64,000 bases of DNA from Sequoia sempervirens (taxonomy: Eukaryota > Streptophyta > Pinopsida > Cupressales > Cupressaceae), in contig VDFB02344316.1 in NCBI GenBank assembly GCA_007258455.2, forward strand, positions 1-64,000. The letters run 5' to 3'. The notes under the pieces are model-generated. The model ran no database searches and had not been told where the DNA came from. It saw only the letters and a list, made by a program, of their open reading frames with translations. A program made the position numbers and the translations under genes. This document shows positions 33,821 through 46,819 of this stretch, one piece after another. Within the stretch, counting starts at the first letter, position 1. Every line of letters starts with the position of its first letter.

Positions 33821-35441
33821 TGAACCGCAAATTTTTGTAGGGGCTTCTCTCTTACACTTCTAGGGTTTTTCACCTAAAAGGAGAAATGTATCCCACAAAA
33901 ACTTGGAAGTTCACTAAAGACTAAAGCTAGTATGATTGAAATATGTCTAAATGCAATGGACTAAATGCAAAGAACTGATAAAATAGATCAATTATTGAAT
34001 GAAAACTAAAGAAATGCAAGTTGTTTGAGAACACATTATGATATGCAAAATGACCTAAGAATGCAAACACACAATAACAAAATTAAACAAGATTGGAGAG
34101 GTGCACCTATAAACTAAAGTGTGATGTAGAGAGGCTCTAGAATCTTGCAGATTTTGTTGTTGAAGCCAACTGGGACACTTACACCAAGCTGGGCGACTTA
34201 GTCCTGTTTCAGGGAGATTTTGTCGGAACAAGTTTATGCAAAATGGGTACTCAAAAATCTAAAAATCACTTTTTAGGCCTGGCAGTGGGACTAATTTTCC
34301 ATAGGTGGCGACTTAGTCCACCTAGGAATCTTGGAAAATTTGGGCCAAGAATCTGTAGCTTTCGGTCTGCACTTCCCTTCCTAGCAAGTGCCCGGTTGAA
34401 ATTCTACAGAAAATGGGCTAAAAGAGGTCTCCAAGCTTCAATTAGGGCTTTGTTGAATTGAATGAATTTGATGGATTGTTGACCACCTTTTAACACCTTG
34501 CTCTTTGAAAAATCTACATACAAGACTTGTAAACACACATGCAAAGAGGGGAAAAAGGGTTAAGGGTTAGAGAATAGGGGTTTGCCTTGGTCAAACCCCA
34601 ACTTGGTAATCAAACCCTAGAAAATGAAATGAAATAAAGAGAGAATGATGAATGAATAACATGCAATGTCACAAAATCACCAACCCTTGATGTTGAAATC
34701 TGAAGATATGCAACAAGATGCTCCAATGGATGCTTGATGATGCTTAGAATGCTTGAGAATGATAAAGTAAATGCACTAAAGGAATTAGAAGATTGCAAGA
34801 ATTTAGGAGATGAAAAATGAGGGGAAAACCCTTTATTTATACTTGATTTTCCAATATTTCCCAAAAATAACACATCACAGGACCACCTTAAGGTTAAGAG
34901 AATAAAATCGTACCAGAAATTTGAAATTATTTTGATTTTTGTGCCCAGTGGGACTAAGTCACCGCAGGTGGTGACTTAGTCCCACCAGGGCAATTTTACA
35001 GGGTGTCAAGAATTGAAACTTGCATTTAATGTTGTTTAACAGGAATATTCTAAAAAATACACTTAAGTAAGGCCAGAAAGTGCATTAAGGGGTCATTTAA
35101 ACATAAGAAAGTGTTGAATTATTGATGACAAGTCTAGAAAAGCATGAGAGTTTGTTACAACTCTTTACTTGACACTTTAAAATAAGACTTGGTAAGTGAT
35201 AAAAAGGGGTTATTTAAGTGAATTATAATGAAAGGTTCCTAGAAAAGTGCGAAAGTGGGTTACAACACTTCACAATACTTTTACAAGACATCTTAGAATT
35301 CTAATGATTCACAAGGGTCCAAGACCTAATGTGAATGTGTTGACCACATCACAACATTAAATCTAGGAAAAATCAAACCAAAGTCCATGAGAGAGACTCA
35401 AGTGAGTAAAAATGTCCAACTATACATTTTTGGGTGACACA
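33821..35441 (-). repeat. 3' LTR of the gag-only element, copy 2
   Basis: Starts TGAACCGCAAATTT and ends TGGGTGACACA. Contains the 16-bp inverted repeat at 34948-34963 / 34970-34985. Confidence 0.86.
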
Positions 35442-36501
35442 TTAAGCCACCACTTTAGTGAGAGGATGAACTTGCTTGAAACTCACACTAAAGTAGCCCA
35501 ACATGCACATCAAGAGGGATCTAAATGCACTGATGCTTGGTGAGATGAGACAAAAACAATAAAGAGGGATGATCAAGCCCCTAGGATCAAGATCCCATGG
35601 CAAACCAATCATTAGCACAAAGGAACACACAAGAGAATGATGAAAAAGAATGAAAGAGAGAGAAGGAGAAGGAAAAGAGAGTTGAATTGAGCTTCGATCG
35701 TTTGTCCATCTCGTTGTGGATCAGATCTAAGATGTTTGTCTGAAAAATAAATGTATACTCACTTTGAGGCAATAGAACTCATGGTTGTCCGCTGGGTGAG
35801 AAGGCCTAAAAGGTGAGAAACATACACTCTTGGTTGGTATGCACTCACACACACATAGGTGGCTATGGGGAAAAGTCATGCCTCAGAATGGGCTTCCTGC
35901 TCAACCATACCAAAGTTATACCTCCTGATAACTTTAATAAGGTGCCACAAAGAAAATGACATTTCGAGTTTCATGAGACAAGCAAAACTTTGTATGCTTT
36001 AAGCTCATGAAAAAACGCGATGGAACTATAGGCATGCAAGCTGTGTTTTGTAAGGTGGCCATATAACAAATGCAAAATGCAACATGCAAAGAATGTTCAA
36101 AGGAGTCTTGCTTAGTTCATGTGTAGTATTTTAACCTAGGGAACATTATGTGTAATGTTTCCAAGAGAGGACCAATCAAAGAATAGAAAATTCACAACTT
36201 ATGGGATGTAGTGCATCACATCAAGCCACTAAGAGGAATGTAATATGCTAAGATAGATAATGCTCATGAAGGAAATTATACCCAATGTCATCCACAAAAT
36301 GATAAAATGCATCGTATGAAGTAAGAAGGCTGTACTAAGAACCAAGAAAAAGGAGAAAAATGCAAAATGATAATGCCAATGTTTGCCTCCACATTAAAGG
36401 AATTTCTACACACCGTATTGTGAGCAATTACTTTAAAGTAGTAAATGAAAAATTCAAAAAGAAAGAAGACATGAGAGCCAACTTGGAAAGCCCCTATGCC
36501 A
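35442..36501. other. Internal non-coding part of the gag-only element, copy 2
   Basis: Counterpart of 5942-7059, with a single 57-bp unit at 35451. No gene supported. Confidence 0.5.
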
Positions 36502-36740
36502 AGTCATGATGGAAGAAAGGTGGAAAAGGACTCTTTTCTTAACTCAAAACAACCAATCCCACGCAAGAAACAACTCTTTACAACAACAAACTCTTAACTA
36601 TCCACAATTACTCTACATACATTATTGTTGCACCTACAAGCAGTCCTAAACAAGGCTTTTCTTTGAATTTGATCTCCCTCCATGGATGTCTTCAAGGTTT
36701 GGCTTCTCATTATCAACATCTCTCCAACTTCAGGAGTAGC

Positions 36741-37862
36741 TCAGAGAGTATCAGAACTTGAGCTTTCGGCTTCATCCTCATAAGCAATTTGGGCTCTCCT
36801 TTCAAATTTCTTTTCTCCTCCACTTGACGTGGTTCCACTCTTCTCTGGACACTTGAAGAAATGGTGACCAAACTCACCACATTTATAATATCTCCTTGAG
36901 AACTCATTGAAATCTCTCTTTGGCCTAAAGTTTGTTCTTCCACCTCTCCATCCACCTCTTGATTCAGGTGCTTGTTCCTTACCTTTATCAGCTTCTTTAG
37001 GATCTTCCTTGGAGTGTCTTGGGCCTCTACCTCTATTCATATTACCTCTTCCCCTTCCTTGTCTTTCTTGCCTTCTCTTAATTCTATCTTCTGCCCTCAT
37101 TGGCATTTGAAAGCATTGTTCTACTATCTTAGGTGGGTTCAAGCTGATTTCATCTCTTATGTTCAATCTTAAACCACTCAAATATATGGATACTCTTTCC
37201 ACTTCATCTTCATTATGACCCACTCTTATGCATAATCTATGGAACTCTTTAGTGTAAGACATCACATCCATCTCCCTCTGCTTTAATTCTTGCAATTTCA
37301 TGAAAGTTTGAATAGCATAATCTGTTGGTAAAAATTGAGCCTTAACTTTTGCTACCATCCTATCCCAAGAACTTATTTTAGACTTACCTTTCTTGACTCT
37401 ATCCTCTTGGAAAAAATTCCACTATGTGAGAGCTAGTCCTTTCAACTTTTTCTTTGAATACTTAACCTTCTTGTTGTCATCGGTGTCTTCAAATTCAAAA
37501 AAGTTATCTAAGGCATCAATCCATGCCAAAACCTCTTCACTATCTGTCTTATCTCCATACATTGGCACATCAACTTTCACTTTTGGAGTGTTGTCACCTT
37601 TCAATGCCTTCAACATCTTGATCATTCTCCTTTCTTTAGGATCTAAATCATCTTCATCATCAATTGGAGGGTTTCCTTCTTCTCCTTCATTTTCCTTATT
37701 ACTCTGGTCTTCATTCACCATTCCTTTTCTCTGGTTCTTTTCCAAGGCTACTATCTTGGCTATGGTGGCTTCTTGTGACTCTCTATAGAGCCTATCCTTC
37801 TATGAAAAAAGCTCTTTCAATTCTTTTATTTCCTTTTCCATTGCACTGGCCTTTGGAGGCAT
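36741..37862 (-). pseudogene. Ty3/Gypsy gag pseudogene, copy 2
   Basis: ATG at 37860-37862 to TGA 36741-36743, again 373 codons with no net indel against copy 1. Two stops remain (one near residue 20, one at ~37419), both shared with copy 1. Its zinc knuckle has lost the first Cys (YYKCGEFGHHFFKC, where copy 1 has CYKC). The open run 36741-37358 covers the C-terminal gag core, RG-rich linker and knuckle. Dead before duplication, decaying separately since. Confidence 0.88.
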
Positions 37863-37951
37863 CTTTCCCAACTTGTCTTTTCACCTTCCAACCTGCAAAA
37901 TCAAACAAATTACCAACAAAAAGATCTTGTTCCTGAAGCTTTGATACCACT

Positions 37952-39284
37952 TGATGTAAGAAAGGTGGAAAATGACTCTTTTCTCAACTCAAAACAACCA
38001 ATTCCACTCAGGAAAAAACTCTTTACAACAACAAACTCTTAACTTGACACAAACTCCCTCCTTAAGGCTTGTAGCCCTCAATAGTCAAACAAAGGAGTTA
38101 ACTTTCAGTGTTGGTTGTACAGTGGCCTATCAAACTCCTCAAGGGTGCACTACAGATTCCCAAACAACATATCAAAAGTTTCCATAGGGTTTCTTTGACC
38201 CAATACCATGAACCAATAACCTGTCTTGCTCCAAGGCCAGTCAATTAGCCCTAATTTACAAAGAGACTACCTCTTAAACACTTAGAAAACACTCAAAGCC
38301 ACTGGAAATTCTTGAATTGTGCCACAAAACCACAAGATCACACACCCACTTGCAGATTTAATCCCTCTTATACGCTGCACCTAGAATCCAAACTTTTACA
38401 TACAAATACCTAGGGTTTATTGGTTCTCACACATCCCAGACTTGAAACACCTCAAAATTGCATGCAAAAGACTTCAATTGGTCTACAAAAACTCACAAGA
38501 TGAAGACCTGAGTCATTCTTTCACTATTTATACAAAACCCTTTAGTAGCACACTCTTTGCATGTGGAAGCATACACTTTTAGACCCTAAGACTTCATCCA
38601 TTTACCTACAACTCATTCTCACAACCTTCAAAACATTAAAAAAATCTTACCCTACAAAAAACAAATCAATCCACCTAGTTACATAAGAAAACATCAGGTG
38701 GATTGATCAATTCATGATTTTAACTTCACTCAAAACCCTTATTTTGTGTAACAGGGCAGTTGAGGGAAAACAATGAGAACTCCAACTAAAATCAATGTTA
38801 AACTCTCAAAATGGAGGAAAAAGAAATCTAACACATGCCATTACATCATCCATTGAATTTAATAACATTTAGGATTTATACGGGTCCATACAAGATGAGT
38901 AAAGTTAAGAAAAACACAAAAATAACAGAGAAAACATTGTATTTGATCTCAAAACTTCATCAAAAACCTTTGCTCGAGCCTTTAGAGGATTTTTATACAT
39001 TATCCAATCAGTTCTCACCTGTCAAATGACTATAACCACCTTTTTAAATCCCTAACCCTTCATATTCCCTATTTGCACTTTGTCAATTTTGGAATTAACA
39101 ACATTACATTTCTTTGTGCAAACTTTACTAATGTAACCCCTAAGACTCAAAACCCTCCAATAGCATATTAAATGGTCACTTTAGACCTTATTTAACATAA
39201 TAGTCTCAAAAAATAGAAAATTCCTAAAGCCTACTCAACATTATTGGAAATTGACAAAAAATATTTAATGGTGCTCCCACACCA
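37952..39284 (-). repeat. 5' LTR of the nested element, copy 2
   Basis: 1333 bp, starting TGATGTAAGAAAGG and ending CTCCCACACCA; counterpart of 8516-9847. Confidence 0.84.
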
Positions 39285-39489
39285 AGTCATATGTTTCCAA
39301 GTAAGGCTATGTCATGTGAGTAATGGAAAAGAAAGAGAGGTTTCCCCCAAAATGGAAACACCAAACACATAAGGGATCTAGGGATTTGGGGTCAGTATGT
39401 TCTTTGTTGTAAAGTTTTGTAAAGAGCTCAGTACTGTCATCATTCCCCAAATACATAGAACTGGAAGAATGACACAAAGAGAGTGAAAA

Positions 39490-39945
39490 AAAAGAAAAAG
39501 AAAGATCTATTTAGGTCAACATGGAAGAGACATGGTATGTCTCAAAACTTTGCATCGTCCCAAAAAGGAAAACAAAAAAAAAAAGAAAATGAAAAAGGCA
39601 AAAGAAAAGGGAAAATCTTTTGGGTCAACATGAAGGAGACATTTCGGTCTCAATTCCCTTCATCATCCCCAAAAGGAAAACACAAGAAAAAGACAAAAGA
39701 AAAGACAAGGAAAAGGGGCCTTTTGGGTCAAAATGAAAGAAACATTTCGGTCTCAATGCCTTGAGTCATCCCCAAAAGGAAAACACAAGCAAAATACAAA
39801 AGAAAAGACAAGGAAAAGGGGCCTTTTGGGTCAACATGAAAGAAAGATGTTTCGGTCTCAATGCCTCATCCCCAAAAGGAAAACACAAGCAAAAGAAAAA
39901 AGAAAAGACAAGGAAAGGGGTCCTTTTGGGTCAACATACAAATCA
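39490..39945. repeat. Purine-rich minisatellite, copy 2
   Basis: Counterpart of 10060-10585; five unit heads (near 39513, 39621, 39724, 39827, 39928), the last truncated. Long Lys-rich frames on the plus strand are incidental to the A/G bias. Confidence 0.83.
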
Positions 39946-40295
39946 AAAAGATGTACAGACCATCAAACGTCACGTTACAGGGGAACACATTACGCACATG
40001 CAAACACACAAGAAAAAGAAAAAGAAAAAGAAAATGCAAAAGACTAGTAAGGAAAATGCAAGTCAACCATCAAGCAAGTCATCCACCTCCCAATCTCAAT
40101 CGGTATAAGCAGAAGTTGAATAACGTAGCTAAGGGACAATGACAAATGCATTACTAGGACAAGGCTAGCAACTTCTTGCCCCCACCGAGTGCAAGACGAG
40201 AATGAGTCAAGATAGGTGATGGGAAGGGGTCACATGTGTAATAGTGAGAAGAGAATGCTCTACAACTATTACATGATGAGGGAATTGGTAATAGT

Positions 40296-41104
40296 TTATG
40301 GATTTATTGGATAACAATTATCACCATCAAAATGATACTTGCTGAGTATTTCTTTCAATTGGTGACACTCATCACTTCTATGTCCAAGAACATGATGATA
40401 TGCACAATGTGGAACATTAGCATCTTTAGGATAGATCACCAACCTATTCATAGGTGGTAATAGTATGATCCCTTTGTTTAAAAGGATTTTCAATTTCCTT
40501 TCACATTCGGGAGGGGAATCAAAGATCACCATGCCATCATCGTGAAGTCTCCAATATTCTAAAGGAGGCTTGTTGTTATGAGGAGGATCTTGATATCCTA
40601 ACCCGGTTGTTTTTCATCTTTTGGACTTTGTTCTCAAAGTTGATAAATGTTATGTTTAGTTGTTGTGTCACATCCTTGTTTGCTCAAGATGGTAAAACCT
40701 TTGCCATAAGTTTCTTCAAGGTTGATTGTAGTATTAGTGACTTTGTTATCATGGAATGGTTGAAGGGTTGCTTGTTTAGAAGAACTAGGTCCACCTTATG
40801 GAGGAAACTTAGGCCCTTCATTTGTTTCATGATGTAAGGAACCAAACATATTAGGAGGTGAGACTGTAGGAATGTATTGTTGTTTCATGGGTGGATAAAA
40901 GGATGCATTGGCTTCAAGGTTGTCAAGAAATTCATTTAGGAACTTATTCATGCTATCATCATCTTTTCCAATGATGTAAAAATCATGAGGAGTTGAAGGA
41001 GAATGAGGAAGCTCAAGATCATTAGGGTTGGTTCCAAAGGCACAGTTTGACATGTCAACTAAGGATTTTAATGACATCCAAAACTTATTAAAACATAAAG
41101 CCAT
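40296..41104 (-). pseudogene. Degenerate gag of the gag-only element, copy 2
   Basis: Uninterrupted by a LINE here. N-terminal part 40796-41104 (M-A-L-C-F-NKFWMSLKSLVDMS...), then frame breaks, then a C-terminal part 40296-40532 ending in the knuckle-like CAYHHVLGHRSDECHQLKEI. Starts ~260 bp from the 5' LTR, as expected for gag. The empty LINE 1 target lies at ~40970-40985. Confidence 0.62.
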
Positions 41105-41366
41105 GATGCAAATGAATGAAAGAAAACTAAATGGAATAAAACATCAAATCTAGAAATTGTAGCAGAATGCAAGAATAGAAAATAGAAATGCAAAAAATGC
41201 TCTGAAAATGATAGAAATTTTTGTGCAAAATGTGCAGAAGGACTAAGTCGCCCAGGGTGCAAATTAAATAGTGCAAAACCTAATGCAATGTTGATGCAAG
41301 TTATTCCTAGGATGTGAATACACTTGAAATCAGAAAGAAAATGTTCAAAATTTGGGTTCACCAAAA

Positions 41367-42980
41367 TGAACTGTAAATTTTTGTTGGAGGGTGCTCTCTT
41401 ACACTTCTAGGGTTTTTCACCTAAAAGGAGAAAGGTATCCCACAAAAACTTGGAGGTTCACTAAAGACTACAGCTAGTATGATTGAAATATATCTAAATG
41501 CAATGGACTAAATGCAAAGAACTGATAAAATAGATCAATTATTGAATGAAAACTAAAGAAATGCAAGTTGTTTGAAAACACATTGTGATATGCAAAATGA
41601 TCTAAGAATGCAAACAAACAATAACAAAATTAAACAAGATTGGAGAGGTGCACCTAGAAACTGAAGTGTGATGTAGAGAGGCTCTAGAATCTTATAGATT
41701 TTGTTGTCGGAGCCAACTGGGACACTTACGCCAAGTTGGGCGACTGAGTCCTATTTCGGGGAGATTCTGTCGGAACAAGTTTATGCCAAATGGGTACGAG
41801 CATAAATGTAAAAATAAATTTTCAGGATTGCTAGTGGAACTAATTCACCACAGATGGAAACTTAGTCCACTTGGGAATCTCGAGAAATTCGGGGTAGGAA
41901 TCTGTAGCTTTCAGTCTACGCTTCCCTTCCCGACAAGTGTCTAGTTCAGATTCTACAGAAAACGGGTTGAAAGAGGTCTCCAAGATTCAATTAGGGATTT
42001 GTTGACTTGAATGACTTTGATGGATTGTTGACCACCTTTTAACACCTTGCTCTTTAACAAATTTGCATACAAGAACTACAAACACACATGCAAAGAGGGG
42101 AAAAAGGGTTAAGGGATAGAGAATAGGGGTTTGCCTTGGTCAAACCTCGACTTGGTAATGAAACCCTAGAAAATGAAATAAAATAAAGAGAGAATGATGA
42201 ATGAATAACATGTAATGTCACAAACTTACCAAACCCTTGGTGTTGAAATCTGAAGATATGCAACAAGATGCTCCAATGGATGCTTGATGATGCTTAGAAT
42301 TCTTGAGAATGATTAAGTAAATGCACTAAAGGAATTAGAAGATTGTAAGAATTTAGGAGATGAAAAATGAGGGGAAAACCCGTTATTTATACTTGATTTT
42401 CCAATATTTCCCAAAAATAACACATCACATGCCAACCTTAAGGTTAAGAGAATAAAATCCTGCTAGAATTTTAAAAATTATTTTGATGTTTTTGCCTAGT
42501 GGGACTAAGTCACCCCAGGTGGTGACTTAGTCCCACCAGGGAAATTTTACTGGGTGTTGGGAATTAAAGTGCATTTAATGTTGTTTAACGGGAATATTCT
42601 AAAAAATACACCTAAGTAAGGCCAGAAAGTGCATTAAGGGGTCATTTATACATAAAAAAGGGTTGAATTATTGATGACGAGTCTAGAAAAGCTTGAGATT
42701 TTGTTACAACTCTTTACAACACTTTAAAATAAGACTTGGTAAGTGAAAAAAAAGGGGTTATTTTAAGTGAATTATAATGAAAGGGTCCTACAAAGTGTTA
42801 AAGTGGGTTACAACGCTTTTACAAGACATCCTAGAATTTTTATTGATTCACAAGGGCCAAGACCTAATGTGAATGTGTTGACCACATTACAACATTAAAT
42901 CTAGGAAAAATCAAGTCAAAGTCCATGGAGAGACTCAAGTGAGTATAAAAATGTCCAACTATACATTTTTTGGCGACACA
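41367..42980 (-). repeat. 5' LTR of the gag-only element, copy 2
   Basis: Starts TGAACTGTAAATTT, ends TGGCGACACA, followed by TTAAG. Contains the 16-bp inverted repeat 42499-42514 / 42521-42536. Confidence 0.87.
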
Positions 42981-42985
42981 TTAAG

Positions 42986-45935
42986 AACAATTGATCAACC
43001 TTTGAGTTGGTTTTTTGAATTGATGAATTGGTTTAAATTGAGGTCCTCAGAATTGATCAATTCATCAAAATGATGCAATCTTCTTTCATTGGAAATATCT
43101 AACTAATTTAGTGATATTTACATTGTTGGGAACTTGCATGGTTCTCAAAACACGTTCAAGTGCTAAATGGGTTCTCAAAATCATATATTTTTCCAAAATG
43201 CTTTTGGAAAATGATGATACTTCATTGGTGAAATTACCTCTATCAAGAATCAATGGAATTCTAAATACACCTTAGTTTCAAAAAGGTTGAACCAAGGAAC
43301 TACTTTGGAGTCAAAGAGGTTACTAGGAACTTAAATTTCCCTAAAATGGTTCCTAATGCCCTTCATTTCACTAAAAGAAAGTTTAAAAATCTTTAACCAA
43401 AACTTTAAAGCCAACATTTTTCTTGGTTCTAAGCACTAACCAATTGGCCAAAAAATAAAATTTTGACTATATCAAAACAGAAACATGGTATTTGGACTTT
43501 AGCTTATCCGAAGAAAAGGGAATTTGATTCTAATTCATAAGGTAGGAAAGATAACATCACCAATACAAAACAAGGACTCTGTGATACAACTATATTTATA
43601 TGATAAATATTTCCAAGTTCAAAACAAGGATAACAATACCAAACTCAAATTTTATGGACATATATTGTAATTATAAAATAAATAATATTATTTTTTTTAA
43701 AAGCATATTTATAATCCATATTTTTAAAGCCCTAATTGTAAATTTAAATTTCAAAATCACTAATTATTTTTGAAAAATTATTAATTTCATTTAAACCCTA
43801 AATTAGAATTCTTCAACTTCTTGATTTTCAAATTGATATAATCTAACTTTTAGAATCAAGATGTGTTAAATTTTAAAGTAGTAAATTGTAGGTGGTTGTT
43901 GGTCTATTGGCGATAATGCATGCTTATTTACAAAGAGTCTATGAAGGATCAATTCTTACAATGTACAAAGAGCCTTAGTATCAAGATATTTATCATCTTA
44001 ACAAAATAATAATAATAAACCCTATTTTTATAAACTTTTTTTTATTACTTAATTGAAGAAATCCTAAAAGATCCCCTCATAGAAACCAATAAAACTAAAC
44101 ATCACATTTATATAAATAACACCAATAATCATAACATTTAATCTCTAATAACGTCATAGAAAAAACTAAACCTATCAACCTCTCAAAATATTAGCATCCA
44201 AGGGGCCTAAAAACCACCATGCTCTTACATAAAAACAATAACCGAAAAAGAAAAAAGGACCAAGTGTGATCAACATACACCCCAATACTGTATATCAAAA
44301 GAAAATTTATCTTCCTAACCAACCACCTCTTCAACATGCATCCTAATCACCTACTACCTTCTAAGGTCTCTACATAGTCACAAATAACAAGGGAAGTTGA
44401 TTCCATGGAAAATCTCCTTGCGACAGTAAGCATAGTGAATATAATCTTCACATAACACCAAAATCATGAAATTATTGGAGACCTCTAAGCGTCCCAGGCT
44501 ATTATGGTTGACCATGGGTCCCTCCACAAGTTTTCCAACATCATTGAAGTGGGCTCATAACATATGTGGCTCTTCTATTTTTCTACAAAATTCCCCTCAA
44601 ATATTGTTGGAGCCTCCACTTTAACCAAGGACACCTCATTAAACTTTGTCCTTATCTCCTAGGAATTGATGCAAACACCATAACCTCGAATTCTATAGGT
44701 AGAAAAAGATAAAAAAGCCAAGCTATCAACTATCCATTCAAACCAATCACATCTTATCCATGGTATACCAAGAGAACTTTGATAAACCCAAATAAAAATT
44801 GTTGTAGATTAAGGCTCTGGACCAAGGAGTTCCATTCAAATGAATCACATTTTATTCATGGTATACCAAGAGAACTTTGATAAACCCAAATGAAACATTA
44901 TTAGAGCATGAAAAATGAAATCCAATCATCTGTTAAAGACTCTACCATTCTAACGAAAAGCCAGAGGTGGCCTTCCTCTTTGCCATAAAATAGAAAAAAC
45001 ACCTTACAACAAGCAGCCAAAATCTCTAGACCAAGCCAAGTGCTCGAAATGTTATTCTTTAAACAAGTAATATAGATTCAAAATTTTAAATTTCTAACTT
45101 TTAAACATTTTTAATACACTCTAAAATAATAAAGACAGGTCACACAAACAGAAACCCAAAGAAAATTGCAGTTGGAGTTTACAGTGGGAGGAGGCGTATC
45201 TTGTAATGTGGCAATTTAAATTTTAAATTGCAAGAAAATGTTGAATATGGAGAAAATAGGTTGCAGATGGGTAAATATCAAGACCAACAGGTAAATATGA
45301 GTATATGAAATCTGACAAAGAAGAAAGAGACCACGTAAGAGAAAGTAGAGGAGTTTGGGAGTTGAGATTAAGAGTGGAGGGTGTATGAATGGCTAATCTC
45401 AAATTGACCAAAGATTGAGTGACTGGCAGGCAGGCATGAGTAGGTGAAGTGGAGATTGCTGTTCTGTGAAGGATGAGGCCATGGAAGGTCCACTTAATAA
45501 AATTAATAAAATCAAAGTTTGCTTGTAATTGTTATTTTGTTAAATGTTGAATTGAGACAGAGCACTGCTGCGAGTTTTGTTTTGTGTGGATGGTTATTTT
45601 GCAGAAAGGAGTATTCTTTGCATCAGAATGTATTACATAAAATCATAAAATATACAGTTAATTTTCTATCACGGTGAATTGCTGGTGGTGAATTTTCCCT
45701 TGATGAATTGCTGACAAATTTTTGCCGTATGCCCCCAAGAATATCCCTCAATCCAATTGTGTTAGTCTCTTTTCACTTTCAAGTGAGAGTGACTTATCAT
45801 GTAAATTATTCAAGTGCAATAACAATTGTGTTGGCACTGTGTTAGTCATTTGATATATTACTGGAATGGAATTTGATATATAAAATTAAATTTATTAGAG
45901 ATATTAAATTTTCAAATCATGAAATTGTTTGTCAC
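42986..45935. other. Intergenic DNA 3' of ERF copy 2, with the same degenerate relic
   Basis: Counterpart of 21884-24736, including the 60-bp repeat with ~98-bp spacing (near 44740-44890) and GGTGAATTGCTG repeats at ~45670-45715. No intact gene. Confidence 0.45.
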
Positions 45936-46058
45936 TGTTTTTGGATTAGATTGTGTGCTAGTTTTTCCATCAAATGACTGTTTTTGGATTAGATTGTGTA
46001 CTAGATTTTGTATCAAATATTTGATGAAAAAACTAGCACACAATCTAATCCAAAAACA
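45936..46058. repeat. Long near-perfect hairpin with a duplicated arm, copy 2
   Basis: Arm 45936-45975 pairs with 46019-46058 with 39 of 40 positions complementary. The 43-nt loop (45976-46018) is a second, diverged copy of the same left arm, also able to pair. Copy 1 (24737-24814) has only the inner, less perfect arm. Confidence 0.85.
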
Positions 46059-46819
46059 TTCACAAACTAAAAGAAATTATTCTTCTTTATATGTTAAATT
46101 TTATTTAGTGTATGGTCAAATATTGTTATATATTTTATTCTGTAATTCAACAAATAAATCTAAAATGATGCAAACAGTATCATTATAATCCAACAATAAT
46201 TGAAAGTATGAAAAAGGAATTGAAATCACTAAAATATAATCTGTACAATAGTCTCTTTGTATTTAGCTTATTTTGATGTTGTTTGTTTAAGCCAGTTTTG
46301 TTGTAACTATATTATTGTTTCAAAATTATATTAGAATTACTTTTTCTTTTACTCTATAAAAAAAATTGGGATCCTTGAAAAAAACCTTACCTAGTTAAAA
46401 AAAAACAGTATCTTTATATTTTTTTAATTTACCAGAAAAGAAAAAGTGAAAGATTTTATTTGTACTGAAATTATTGCATGGACATTAACCAAATAATAAG
46501 GAAGTTAAATGAATAGACCGACTACTTTGCCTCAGTAAATATGACATTATTTTAAGATATTTTAGACATTGCTGATATGTCTAATTATTCCTGTATTTAG
46601 AGAAATGTCAATAGCATTATAGACTATTAATGTTATTAGATTTTCACAATCCATAAAATTTTGTTATCATTTTTGAATGAAGAAAAACAACACTATAGAT
46701 TATGCTTTTTTTTTTTAATTTATATAAATGCAGTCCCAAAAAGACTGCTGGGAATAATTACAATGTTTAAACTATACAACTAGTATTACATGCAACAAAA
46801 GATATGATTATGCTACTTT

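Larger units (their letters stand above)
36507..39284 (-). mobile_element. Nested truncated Gypsy LTR element, copy 2
   Basis: AGTCA at 36502-36506 and 39285-39289. Same deletion structure as 7065-9847: 3' LTR remnant (36507-~36600), gag, primer site (37939-37950, one mismatch from the tRNA-Met site), full 5' LTR (37952-39284). Confidence 0.88.
33821..42980 (-). mobile_element. Gag-only LTR retrotransposon (LARD-like), copy 2
   Basis: LTRs 33821-35441 and 41367-42980 with TTAAG on both outer sides (33816-33820 and 42981-42985). The internal region is ~5.9 kb, ~3.1 kb once the nested element is removed. No pol recognised. TTAAG also happens to start the internal region after the left LTR, so the target-duplication reading is likely rather than certain. 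Confidence 0.8.
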
